From contig JBKECA010000186.1 of the NCBI GenBank assembly GCA_047973435.1, positions 1 to 8,196 on the forward strand: DNA of 8,196 bases, in the 5' to 3' direction. Positions within the stretch are counted from its first letter, which is position 1; every line of letters starts with the position of its first letter. Below are positions 1 through 6,823 of this stretch, one piece after another. Under the pieces are notes generated by a model. That model saw nothing but the letters and a program-made list of their open reading frames with translations. It had not been told where the DNA came from and did not search any database. The position numbers and the translations under genes were made by a program. The DNA comes from JBKECA01 sp047973435 (lineage in GTDB: Bacteria > Planctomycetota > Planctomycetia > Planctomycetales > Planctomycetaceae).

Positions 1-20
1 CCGAGATCGATCAGCCAGTC

Positions 21-425
21 GTGCCGACCGAGCGGGCGATTGTCTTCTTCGACGGCGTTTGCGGTCTGTGCAATTCGACCGTCGACTTCATTTTCCTGCA
101 CGACAAACAACAGAAACTGGCGTGTGCCCCGCTGCAGGGAGAGACCGCCACAGCGCTGCTGCCTGCTGAGATCCGTGAAGAACTGAATACCCTGGTGCTG
201 CAGCAGTCGGATGGTCGCCGGTACATCCGCTCCGCCGCGGTCGTGCGAATCTTGTGGGCGCTGGGAGGCCCGTGGAAGCTGACCGCGATTGGGCTTTGGC
301 TCATACCGCTGCCGCTGCGAAACCTGGGCTATCGACTGGTCGCTCGCTGGCGTTACAGGCTGTTTGGAGAGCGCCAGACCTGTCGGATGCCGACGCCGGA
401 GGATGCCGACCGCCTGCTGCCGTGA
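21..425 (+). CDS. DCC family (DUF393) thiol-disulfide oxidoreductase-like protein
   Basis: This 134-residue protein matches the DCC/DUF393 family, small predicted thiol-disulfide oxidoreductases named for their N-terminal Asp-Cys-Cys motif. The motif is visible as DGVCGLCN at residues 11-18, with the CxxC cysteines at 14 and 17. The second half carries the other family hallmarks: RSAAVVRIL with a short hydrophobic stretch, then a Pro-Leu-Arg-Asn / Tyr / Arg-Tyr pattern, and a late Cys at 'QTCRMP'. The length is normal for the family. The substrate is unknown and no signal peptide is seen, so a cytoplasmic role or one at the inner membrane face is an inference. The GTG start at 21 puts the motif where family members have it, but the frame stays open to the left edge, so the true start could lie upstream. 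There is a 112-bp gap to the next gene on the same strand. Confidence 0.85.
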   Translation: MPTERAIVFFDGVCGLCNSTVDFIFLHDKQQKLACAPLQGETATALLPAEIREELNTLVLQQSDGRRYIRSAAVVRILWALGGPWKLTAIGLWLIPLPLRNLGYRLVARWRYRLFGERQTCRMPTPEDADRLLP

Positions 426-524
426 GTCGCCGCGGGCGTGTCGGATGGGGACGAGACCGGATTTGTCGCAAGACGTCTTTCCCTGTTTGCCTCAATCTGT
501 TATTCCACGCGCAGGTTTTGCCGA

Positions 525-529
525 AAGGA
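525..529 (+). promoter_or_regulatory. Ribosome binding site that fixes the start of the downstream gene
   Basis: AAGGA lies 8 bases before the ATG at 538. This supports ATG 538 over the longer open frame, which reaches back to 289 and would overlap the DCC-family gene with an Arg/Cys-rich, non-conserved-looking extension. Confidence 0.6.
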
Positions 530-537
530 TTCGGTCC

Positions 538-2193
538 ATGTATCCCCACGGACGGTATTTGAAGTTTCGCCACGTCATGCCCGAGCTGTTCGGGCCGGGC
601 GTTCAGGCGCGTCGCGGATTGTTGAGGCTGCGCTGGTTCTTGTTGCAGCGCTTGGACTTTCGACCGATATGGACGCTCGGTGCCGCCGCCGGTCTGGGCG
701 GAGTGCTGCTGACGGTAGCCCTGTTCTTTCTGCAGGGAACTCTCCGTCCACTGATTGCCGCCCGCGAGCCGCTGCCCCGGGTGGCGACGCTCGCAAATCG
801 TCCACTTGCGCCGGCGGCGTTTGTTCCCGCGCCGGCTGCGCGGATGGTTTCGCCGTGGATTCCCCCTGCACCCACATCGGCTGCCACACTCGTTCCGCAA
901 TTTCCCACGCTTCCGACGCAGATCATCGAGTCGCTGGCGCCCTATCTTTCCCCCGAATGGTCCCGGATGGTGATGCCCTTTGGTTGGGATGATCGCCGCC
1001 CCGTCACGGTTTACTCGGTTCCACAGGCAATGGAGCCTGCGGCGCCCTACAGCATTGCCCGGAACGACCAGTGGAGACGGCCGAGTTTTCGTGGCTTCAC
1101 CAATAGTTCCCGGCCGCAGTCGTTCGTTCCCTACCGGGAGCCGGTCGACCTCCGCTGGACCTCGGTGACTCCCGACGTCCGCTATTCGTCGGTGGTCAGC
1201 TCGGTGGCGGGGGTGACTCCGATTTCGAGGCCCTACGCCATAGTTGAAAAGCAAATGCCGGCGAACTTCGCGGGCGAGGGCCCGTTGCAGTACCGGCTGG
1301 TGGTGAGAAATCCGTCCAACAGTCGGCCGCTGCCGGACGTGTCGGTGTTTGAAGCGGTGGATGTCAACCGCGTGACCGCCGTCGACCCGCCCGCCCGTGT
1401 CGAGCCAACCGGGCTGGTCTGGAAGCTGGCGGGCCTCGCCCCGGGTGAACAGCGCGTGCTGTCGGTCTCCGTCTGGACGGAAGGACTGACTCAGCTGGCC
1501 GCGGCGACGGAGATTGAGCTGGCAGATCGCGTCTCGGCGCTGGTCCGGGTCGAAGGACAGACAGAAGAACCGTTCTTTGAACGAGCACCCGTTCCTGCTC
1601 CAACTCCCGCGATGGATTTGCCGGCCTTCCCGCGTCAAAGCGACCTGCCGGCGTTTCCGACACTCAACGAAGTCCGCGACCCGACTCCCCCACCGCCGAC
1701 ATCCATTCCTAGTTTCCCGACGTCGCTGCCCTCACCGTCGCCTGCGCCGCAGCCCCAGGGACGACCGCTGCTCAAGCTGACAGCCGAGCCACCGTCCGCG
1801 GTGGCGGTCGGCGAAGATGCGACCACCTGGTACGAAATCGAGAACATTGGCGATGCGCCGGCGACCAACATTGTGCTGCGATTGCGACTGTCATCGGGTT
1901 TGCAGCATCACGACGGTTCGCAGGACGTGGAATTCGGCATCACTCAGCTCGAACCGGGCGAGAAACGCCGCGCGAGGCTGGTTACCCGGGCCACGAGTCA
2001 CGGTCTGTATGACGTCTCCGGGCAGTTGACCTCCGGTGCACAGCAAGAGGAGACGACAATTCAACTGTTTGCACCCCAGCGGGAATCGGTCGCCGGAGAA
2101 GCCGAGCCTGCCACAGACAGTCGTCGATCGAATAAGAACAACTGCAACTGCACGTTACTGGTCCGGCAAACGACCGTGGCTGCTCACCGATAG
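538..2193 (+). CDS. Membrane-anchored proline-rich protein with two DUF11/CARDB-like domains
   Basis: This 551-residue protein has no recognised enzyme motif. It has a basic N-terminus (Arg-rich, residues 1-43), a single hydrophobic helix at about 45-67, and a long outer part. The positive-inside rule suggests an N-in/C-out inner-membrane anchor, with the bulk in the periplasm or outside. Residues 70-235 are rich in Pro, Ser, Tyr and Arg and look unstructured. Residues about 240-335 resemble a DUF11-type beta-sandwich: a 'YRLVVRNPSN' strand followed by 'W.LAGLAPGEQR'. Residues about 345-410 form a Pro-rich linker with repeated PAFP/PSFP-like units. Residues about 411-525 form a second DUF11/CARDB-like domain: 'YEIENIGDAPATNIVLRL', later 'LEPGEKR'. 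Similar domains in other bacteria act as structural or adhesive surface modules; a structural envelope role here is inferred. The C-terminus has a small 'NCNC' cysteine pair. The stop is followed one base later by the next ATG, so the two genes are probably co-translated. Confidence 0.75.
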   Translation: MYPHGRYLKFRHVMPELFGPGVQARRGLLRLRWFLLQRLDFRPIWTLGAAAGLGGVLLTVALFFLQGTLRPLIAAREPLPRVATLANRPLAPAAFVPAPAARMVSPWIPPAPTSAATLVPQFPTLPTQIIESLAPYLSPEWSRMVMPFGWDDRRPVTVYSVPQAMEPAAPYSIARNDQWRRPSFRGFTNSSRPQSFVPYREPVDLRWTSVTPDVRYSSVVSSVAGVTPISRPYAIVEKQMPANFAGEGPLQYRLVVRNPSNSRPLPDVSVFEAVDVNRVTAVDPPARVEPTGLVWKLAGLAPGEQRVLSVSVWTEGLTQLAAATEIELADRVSALVRVEGQTEEPFFERAPVPAPTPAMDLPAFPRQSDLPAFPTLNEVRDPTPPPPTSIPSFPTSLPSPSPAPQPQGRPLLKLTAEPPSAVAVGEDATTWYEIENIGDAPATNIVLRLRLSSGLQHHDGSQDVEFGITQLEPGEKRRARLVTRATSHGLYDVSGQLTSGAQQEETTIQLFAPQRESVAGEAEPATDSRRSNKNNCNCTLLVRQTTVAAHR

Positions 2194-2194
2194 T

Positions 2195-2611
2195 ATGACG
2201 GCCAATTCGCCACCGTTGGATTCGCGCCTGGTCACAGCCGTGGATCTGTTCAATGCCGGGGAGTTTTTCCCCTGTCATGATGTATTGGAGGAAATCTGGT
2301 CCGAGACGCTGTCGGAAGACCGCACCTTCTACCAGGGGTTGATCCATGCCGCGGTGGCACTGTTCCACTTCACGGAGGGCAATCTCGGCGGTGCGCGGAA
2401 GATGTCGTTCTCAGCCCAAAAGTACCTGCAGCCATACCAGCCAGAGCATGCGGGTTTGGCAATGGCGGAGTTCGTGCGGGATTTCTCCGCCTGCTGTCGG
2501 GAGCTCCAGTTCGCTACACCAGAGACACTGTCCGCAGTCACAATCGATCAGACTCAGATCCCACATTTGCGATGGTTGGAATTCACAAGGCCGTTTCAAA
2601 ACCCGTTGTAA
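2195..2611 (+). CDS. DUF309 family protein
   Basis: This 138-residue protein belongs to DUF309, a small all-helical family of unknown function found in bacteria and archaea. The family signature is clear at residues 19-35, 'FNAGEFFPCHDVLEEIW', with conserved Phe19, Gly22, Glu23, His28, Glu32, Glu33 and Trp35. It is followed by the second helical segment 'FYQGLIHAAVALFHF', typical of the family. The conserved His and Glu residues look like a possible metal or ligand site, but no reaction is established. ATG 2195 was chosen because it sits one base after the upstream stop (TAGTATG) and gives the usual family length. The longer frame back to 2036 only overlaps the preceding gene. No strong Shine-Dalgarno is seen, which fits translational coupling to the upstream gene. 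Confidence 0.88.
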   Translation: MTANSPPLDSRLVTAVDLFNAGEFFPCHDVLEEIWSETLSEDRTFYQGLIHAAVALFHFTEGNLGGARKMSFSAQKYLQPYQPEHAGLAMAEFVRDFSACCRELQFATPETLSAVTIDQTQIPHLRWLEFTRPFQNPL

Positions 2612-2644
2612 AAGTGATCAGCTTCTGAAATTATCTCGACAATC

Positions 2645-2667
2645 CGCCGCAGCTGGCAGCTTCGGCG
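2645..2667 (+). terminator. Weak hairpin downstream of the DUF309 gene
   Basis: CGCCG and AGCT (2645-2649, 2651-2654) can pair with AGCT and CGGCG (2658-2661, 2663-2667) around a GGC loop, with one C/T mismatch. It lies 34 bases past the DUF309 stop. No T-run follows, so it is at best a poor intrinsic terminator and could be chance in GC-rich DNA. Confidence 0.25.
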
Positions 2668-2704
2668 ACGTTGATCGAAGGTTATGACGAAGTTGTGAAA
2701 CGGC

Positions 2705-2734
2705 TTGACAGCAGGTGGCTTAACGGCCTGTGAA
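2705..2734 (+). promoter_or_regulatory. Possible promoter upstream of lptB
   Basis: A perfect -35 hexamer TTGACA (2705-2710) is followed after 18 bases by TGTGAA (2729-2734), only a 3 of 6 match to a -10 box. It lies in the 216-bp gap before lptB, where a new promoter would be expected, leaving a leader of about 85 bases. The rest of the gap holds nothing else I can identify. Confidence 0.25.
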
Positions 2735-2816
2735 AGTGGAGAGCTGTAGCCAGCACGGGGCCAGTAATGGGGCGTGTGTCGAAGACAATGCTCGCCAGGA
2801 TGGCTTGCGTCACTCA

Positions 2817-2824
2817 GGGAGGGG
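2817..2824 (+). promoter_or_regulatory. Strong ribosome binding site for lptB
   Basis: AGGGAGGGG-type purine run three bases before ATG 2828. It favours this start over the open frame beginning at 2774, whose extra 18 residues do not match LptB N-termini. Confidence 0.6.
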
Positions 2825-2827
2825 ATC

Positions 2828-3598
2828 ATGCCGCTGCTGGAATGTCGCAATCTGGTCAAGGTTTACCCGGGCGGCAAGCGCGCCGTGGACGGCGTCAATT
2901 TCGATGTCGAGCTGGGTGAAATCGTCGGTCTGCTGGGGCCCAACGGGGCGGGGAAATCGACCACCTTCCGCATGGCCTGCGGACTGATCAACCCCACCGA
3001 AGGCGAGGTGCTGCTCAACGGGGAGGACGTCACTCACTGGCCAATGTACCAGCGGGCACGGCACGGACTCGGCTATCTCCCCCAGGATGAGAGCATCTTT
3101 CGCAAGCTGTCGGTCGAACAGAACCTGCAGGCCATTCTGGAGTTTTTGCCATTCAGCTATCGTGAACGCCAGCAGATGATTGAACGCCTGCTGGGACAGT
3201 TCGGGCTGACGGAGAAGCGTCGGCAGATCGCCTCGACTCTGTCTGGCGGTGAACGACGTCGGCTGGAGATATCCCGCTGTCTCGCCAGTCAGCCCCGCAT
3301 CATCCTGCTCGACGAACCCTTCACCGGCATCGACCCGGTGACAATCAACGACATTCAGGACATCATTGTCGACCTGCGGGACCATGGCATTGCCATCCTG
3401 CTCACGGACCACCGCGAGCGCGAGACATTGACAATCACCGATCGCAGCAACGTGATCTGCGCCGGCCGTGTGCTGGTCAGTGGCGACGCGGAAACAGTGC
3501 TCAACGATCCGACCGCCCAAGAGATGTACTTCGGCCGTCGCTTCGACGCGACCTCGATCATCGAGGAGAAAAGCAACTTCCGGAACAAGGCGGCATAA
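2828..3598 (+). CDS. lptB: LPS export ABC transporter ATP-binding protein LptB
   Basis: This is the cytoplasmic ATPase that drives the Lpt machine (LptB2FGC), which extracts LPS from the inner membrane and pushes it to the outer membrane. The 256-residue length is close to the family norm of about 240. All nucleotide-binding motifs are present: Walker A GPNGAGKS at 37-44, Q-loop Gln86, signature LSGGE at 138-142, Walker B with Asp162-Glu163, D-loop region 'GIDP' 167-170, and switch His195. LptB rather than a generic or branched-chain amino acid ATPase is indicated by 'GLGYLPQDESIFRKLSVEQN', 'LDEPFTGIDP' and the 'TDH..RETL' block. The C-terminus ends in the family-like 'MYFGRRFD' followed by a 17-residue polar tail. 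One deviation is 'HRERETL' where proteobacterial proteins usually read HNVRETL. No lptA, lptC, lptF or lptG lies beside it, so its partners must be elsewhere. It converges on the deacetylase gene with only 23 bp between stops. Confidence 0.92.
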   Translation: MPLLECRNLVKVYPGGKRAVDGVNFDVELGEIVGLLGPNGAGKSTTFRMACGLINPTEGEVLLNGEDVTHWPMYQRARHGLGYLPQDESIFRKLSVEQNLQAILEFLPFSYRERQQMIERLLGQFGLTEKRRQIASTLSGGERRRLEISRCLASQPRIILLDEPFTGIDPVTINDIQDIIVDLRDHGIAILLTDHRERETLTITDRSNVICAGRVLVSGDAETVLNDPTAQEMYFGRRFDATSIIEEKSNFRNKAA

Positions 3599-3621
3599 CA
3601 GGGACCGCTCTCGGGACGCCG

Positions 3622-4629
3622 TCAGCGATCGGCAAAGACTTGCGGTAACGTCAACAGCGCATTCAGCCTCGTTGGTGTCAGTTCGGGTGACACCGCCAGC
3701 CGTGGAATGTCGAATGGCTGCAGCTGCTCGGCGGGTGTGAATCCGCCGTAAAAGCTGAAGCCATATCGGTAGCCCACGCGATCGAGGCAGGCGAATGTCT
3801 CGGCATCAAAGGCATCCGGGGCCCCTACTGGATAGCTGAACGCCTCGATGGTGGTCTTCAGCTCATCCTCGATCCGCTGCTTGTTGTCCGCAATCTCTCG
3901 CAGCTGCGATGCCGGAGTCAGCCGGGACAGAATCGGGTGGGTGACAGTGTGGCCACCGAAGTCGAGCCCGACTTGATGCATGGCCCGCACCATGTCCCAG
4001 GTCATCCACAAAGACCGCACTTGGTCAGGCTGGCAACGGCCTGCCCCGGTTGCGTCCGCCAGGAACTCCAGGTAGGGCTCCGTCTCCTCCCACGACAGGC
4101 CTTTGTAGACGGACAGCAGGCGATTGATCGACTCTTCCCGATGCGGCGGCAAAAGATCCAGCCGCTCTGCGAACCAGGAATTTACTGGCAATACCTCACA
4201 CGTGCTGCTGCGAACCATCCAGGCGATTTCGTCCCACCAGGCGACCAGCTGATGGTCGAGATACCCGGATGTCAGGAAAAAGACTGCTGGCAGGCGTAGG
4301 TCGCGGAGAACCGGAAAAGCATCCGTAAAGTTATCCCGGTAGCCGTCGTCGAAGGTAATCATGGCGTACCGGCCTTTTCGGTCCAGCCTCGCCCGATCGA
4401 GATCTTTAACGGAGATCACGTCACAATGGCGTGCCACGGCGCGCAACTGGGCTTCAAAATCTTCCGCCGTCGCGCTGAAGACGCCACGATCCAGTTCGCT
4501 GGACCGGGGATCCCCGATGCGGTGGTAGTTCAGAACAATCAGTCCCCGCCACGCTTTCATCGCATCCAATACCGATCCTGCTCCGCTAAAGCGGAGAGCG
4601 GCTGCCAGAAGGTCTTTCTTGCTAGGCAT
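3622..4629 (-). CDS. Polysaccharide deacetylase (NodB/CE4 family)
   Basis: This 335-residue protein is a metal-dependent carbohydrate esterase 4-type enzyme that removes N- or O-acetyl groups from glycans. The key motifs are visible: TFDDGY at 92-97 (Asp94 as likely base, Asp95 as metal ligand), the HxxxH metal motif 'HTVTH' at 227-231, and the third motif as 'FSYPVG' at 264-269. An N-terminal 'LNYHRIG' at 33-39 is typical of COG0726 members linked to exopolysaccharide or cell-surface glycan pathways. The gap between motifs 1 and 2 is about 130 residues, longer than in minimal NodB domains, owing to a helical, Trp-rich insertion (about 128-215). No signal peptide is seen, so it may act in the cytoplasm or the substrate may be a lipid-linked intermediate; the substrate is unknown. 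The ATG at 4629 has no good Shine-Dalgarno. It is divergent from the metallopeptidase and convergent with lptB, so probably transcribed alone. Confidence 0.9.
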   Translation of the reverse strand: MPSKKDLLAAALRFSGAGSVLDAMKAWRGLIVLNYHRIGDPRSSELDRGVFSATAEDFEAQLRAVARHCDVISVKDLDRARLDRKGRYAMITFDDGYRDNFTDAFPVLRDLRLPAVFFLTSGYLDHQLVAWWDEIAWMVRSSTCEVLPVNSWFAERLDLLPPHREESINRLLSVYKGLSWEETEPYLEFLADATGAGRCQPDQVRSLWMTWDMVRAMHQVGLDFGGHTVTHPILSRLTPASQLREIADNKQRIEDELKTTIEAFSYPVGAPDAFDAETFACLDRVGYRYGFSFYGGFTPAEQLQPFDIPRLAVSPELTPTRLNALLTLPQVFADR

Positions 4630-4754
4630 GCAGGACTGCGATAGGGGGCGGAACCATAGGGCTCCTGCTACGAAGTGAAATCTTGCCGTCTAGACGCAGC
4701 CAGGAGAGAGATTGCAGAAAGGGAACGCTCTATCAGTCTCAAACGGCTGGTAAG

Positions 4755-4760
4755 TACAAT
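4755..4760 (+). promoter_or_regulatory. Candidate -10 box for the metallopeptidase gene
   Basis: TACAAT (5 of 6 to TATAAT) lies in the 181-bp divergent intergenic region 4630-4810, about 50 bases before ATG 4811. No good -35 is present at the expected spacing. No clear promoter for the divergent deacetylase gene was found in the same region. Confidence 0.3.
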
Positions 4761-4810
4761 CGAATACTCCGCCCCTCCGTGATCGTCCAATCACAGGAAT
4801 TGAAGCCGCC

Positions 4811-6325
4811 ATGCCGATTAGTCGGATCGTAACGTACGTACTGGCGCTGCTGGTGGTTGACGCCACGACCAGCCCCGCACAGGCCCGGACCAGCCGGCAA
4901 CAGCAGATCCTGTCGCAATACCTCGAACGGCAGACCCGCTTTGCCCAGGAGCTGGAAGGGACAGCTCGGTTTTGCGATCAGCAGGGGCTGTCCGAAGTCG
5001 CTGGCCGCATTCGTCAGTTGGAAGTCCTCTTTGAAGAGCAAACACAGGACAACGACGCACTACCAGAAACCGTCCAGCCTGATATTCCATTCGGACTTCC
5101 GGATGTCGAGGCCCGCTGGCGAATCGAACTCCGAAAGGCGCAGCAAGACTACGCCCGCGACGTCTACTCCCTGGCCCAGCGGGCGCTACGGGAAGGGCTG
5201 CAAAGCCATGCCTTCCACATGATCCGTGAAGTGGCCTTTCACAATCCGGATCACGAGCAGGCTCGGCGCATACTCGGATACGTCCGCCACGATGATCGCT
5301 GGGTGAGTCCCTACACCCTGTACATGCTACGGAAGGGGAATGTCTGGCACGAGCGGTTCGGCTGGCTGCCAAAAGATCACGTCGCCCGATACGAAGCGGG
5401 AGAACGGCTGTACAAAGGGGTCTGGTACTCGCCCGAAAAGGAAGCAGAGCTGCGGAACGCCATCGCGGAAGGTTGGGTGGTCGAGTCGGACCATTTTATC
5501 GTTCGTACCAATCACAGCCTCGAGCGAGCGGTGGAACTGATCCAGGCTCTCGACGACCTGCACCGCTTCTTTCTGCAGGAGTTCGCGGACCTGTTCAATA
5601 CGCCGCAGCAAATGCAGAAGATGTTCGACGACGGTCGGCCCCGCAACTCCTCCGGGGCCGGCAAACACGAAGTCTGGTACTTCCGCACACAGGAGCAGTT
5701 CCTCCGCGTCATCCTCCAAAAGCAACCCGCCCTGGCGGGAGTCAACGGCGCCTATCTCCAAAATGATCGCATCTCCTATTTCTACGCGGACGAGGACCAT
5801 CCGCAACGCAACATCGAAACGATGTATCACGAGGTCACGCACCAGATTTTGGGGGAGAGCACCACACGACCCTTTCCGGTCGGCGAGGAGCGAGACTTCT
5901 GGATCGTTGAAGGCTTCGCCTGTTACATGGAGTCGTTCCGTCGTGATGACGGTAAGCTCAGCGTCGGCGACCCGCGGCATCCCCGGATGTACTGGGCGCG
6001 CGAGCGAGTCGTAACAGAGGACTGGTTCATCCCGACCGCCCAGTTCACCGCGCTGGGCCGTCGCGACTTCCAAAATGGAGTCGACATCCCAACCTTGCAG
6101 AAATACTACAGCCAAGCCACCGGCCTGACGCACTTCCTGCTCCACTACAACCACCACGAATACCGCGATGGCTGCATCCAGTACCTCGGCCAGCTCTACA
6201 GCCCGGACAAGCGAATCAGACTTACCGCCAAACCGCTGCACCAAATCCTGGACGTCCCCTTCGAGACGCTGGATGAACAGTACAAAGAGTACATCAGCCA
6301 GCTCAATGTGCAGCCCGATGGGTGA
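4811..6325 (+). CDS. Secreted DUF1570-like zinc metallopeptidase
   Basis: This 504-residue protein begins with a Sec signal peptide (basic Arg5, hydrophobic core 6-16, likely cleavage after 'AQA' at 23-25), so it acts in the periplasm or outside. Residues 27-155 are helical, partly coiled-coil or TPR-like. Residues 155-207 hold three spaced aromatic units ('DDRWVSP', 'FGWLP', 'GVWYSP') that look like a short W-motif repeat. The C-terminal half is a gluzincin-type peptidase domain: the zinc motif HEVTH at 340-344 (His340, catalytic Glu341, His344) and a third ligand Glu367 in 'WIVEGFACY', 23 residues later. This arrangement matches DUF1570/peptidase MA-like proteins, which are common in planctomycetes. 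All catalytic residues are present, so activity is likely; the substrate is unknown. ATG 4811 gives the signal peptide directly; an AGGA at 4795-4798 is a rather distant ribosome binding site. Confidence 0.85.
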   Translation: MPISRIVTYVLALLVVDATTSPAQARTSRQQQILSQYLERQTRFAQELEGTARFCDQQGLSEVAGRIRQLEVLFEEQTQDNDALPETVQPDIPFGLPDVEARWRIELRKAQQDYARDVYSLAQRALREGLQSHAFHMIREVAFHNPDHEQARRILGYVRHDDRWVSPYTLYMLRKGNVWHERFGWLPKDHVARYEAGERLYKGVWYSPEKEAELRNAIAEGWVVESDHFIVRTNHSLERAVELIQALDDLHRFFLQEFADLFNTPQQMQKMFDDGRPRNSSGAGKHEVWYFRTQEQFLRVILQKQPALAGVNGAYLQNDRISYFYADEDHPQRNIETMYHEVTHQILGESTTRPFPVGEERDFWIVEGFACYMESFRRDDGKLSVGDPRHPRMYWARERVVTEDWFIPTAQFTALGRRDFQNGVDIPTLQKYYSQATGLTHFLLHYNHHEYRDGCIQYLGQLYSPDKRIRLTAKPLHQILDVPFETLDEQYKEYISQLNVQPDG

Positions 6326-6351
6326 CGCAAGGAGGACTGCAGGTCTACAAT
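6322..6351 (+). promoter_or_regulatory. Candidate promoter of the hicBA pair
   Basis: GTGACG (6322-6327, 4 of 6 to TTGACA) and TACAAT (6346-6351, 5 of 6 to TATAAT) are separated by 18 bases, beginning at the stop codon of the peptidase gene. The predicted transcript would start about 30 bases before hicB. An imperfect dyad (GCAGGT 6339-6344, ACTTGC 6359-6364) flanks the -10 box and could be an operator, though this is speculative. Confidence 0.35.
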
Positions 6352-6389
6352 TCCCTCCACTTGCCTGTACTTGGAGACGTTCAACACTC

Positions 6390-6608
6390 ATGCAATTGAC
6401 AGCCGTTTTTCTACCGGTTCCCTCGGGGTATGTCGCCTTTGTGGAAGAACTGCCCGGCGCGAACACTCAAGGCGCGACCATTGAAGAGGCACGTGAGAAC
6501 CTGCACGAAGCGGTTCAGTTGGTTCTGGAAGCCAATCGGGAATTGGCGGAGCGATCGCTGACTGGCAAGAACGCGTCGCGCGAACCATTTGTGCTGGCGG
6601 GACCATGA
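6390..6608 (+). CDS. hicB: HicB family antitoxin (short form)
   Basis: This 72-residue protein matches the HicB/UPF0150 fold, the antitoxin that binds and blocks the HicA mRNA interferase. Visible family features are the N-terminal strand 'LTAVF', the 'GYVAFVEELPGANTQGATIEEA' type block at about 13-34, and the helix 'ENLHEAVQLVLEAN'. It ends soon after, so the C-terminal HTH or ribbon-helix-helix DNA-binding domain of longer HicB proteins is missing, and autoregulation by DNA binding is not obvious. ATG 6390 was chosen because it begins the conserved strand and has a GGAG at 6373-6376. A longer frame upstream overlaps the peptidase gene and encodes a Ser/Thr/Arg-rich shadow. Its last four bases (ATGA, 6605-6608) overlap the start of hicA, so the two are translationally coupled. 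Confidence 0.88.
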   Translation: MQLTAVFLPVPSGYVAFVEELPGANTQGATIEEARENLHEAVQLVLEANRELAERSLTGKNASREPFVLAGP

Positions 6609-6790
6609 AGCGGGTCGATCTCGTCCGCCACATCGAACGCTTTGGGTGTCAGCTGCTGCGGAAAGGTGGACGGCATAGCGTCTATTTCAATCCCGCCAAC
6701 AACCAAACGTCGGCCATTCCGAGACATCGGGAGATTGATGAATTCCTGGCCCGCAAGATCTGTCGTGATCCCGGTGTTCCCCAGCCGTGA
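6605..6790 (+). CDS. hicA: HicA family toxin (mRNA interferase)
   Basis: This 61-residue protein is a HicA/YcfA toxin, a small double-stranded-RNA-binding-like ribonuclease that cleaves mRNA and is neutralised by HicB. The family pattern is complete: 'MKRVDLVRHIERFGC' at the N-terminus, the active-site block 'GGRHSVYFNP' with catalytic His24, the 'IPRHREI' motif, and the C-terminal 'ICRDPGVP'. The length is typical, and no disabling change is seen, so it is probably functional. It overlaps hicB by 4 bases. The order is antitoxin first, the reverse of the classic Escherichia coli hicA-hicB arrangement, but known for short-HicB pairs. It ends 33 bases before the ABC exporter start. Confidence 0.92.
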   Translation: MKRVDLVRHIERFGCQLLRKGGRHSVYFNPANNQTSAIPRHREIDEFLARKICRDPGVPQP

Positions 6791-6823
6791 AACGCGGCCC
6801 TTCGTTCCCCATCTGATTCTCCC

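Noticed and set aside
289..537. 83-residue N-terminal extension of the DUF11-like protein
   Set aside because: It overlaps the DCC-family gene, is Arg/Cys-rich, and the ribosome binding site at 525-529 supports ATG 538.
426..537. Possible regulatory element or small gene in the gap after the DCC-family gene
   Set aside because: Apart from the ribosome binding site at 525-529, no convincing promoter, hairpin or separate small reading frame was found.
301..1638. 445-codon open frame on the - strand
   Set aside because: It is antisense to the DCC-family and DUF11-like genes; the Arg-rich, low-hydrophobicity translation has no domain or ribosome binding site.
2810..3520. 236-codon open frame on the - strand
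   Set aside because: It is the complement of lptB, whose motifs are complete.
3599..3621. Possible bidirectional terminator between the convergent genes
   Set aside because: Only 3-base inverted repeats are present in the 23-bp gap and there is no T-run.
5327..6466. 379-codon open frame on the - strand
   Set aside because: It is antisense to the peptidase gene, which has a signal peptide and an intact zinc motif; the antisense product looks like codon shadow.
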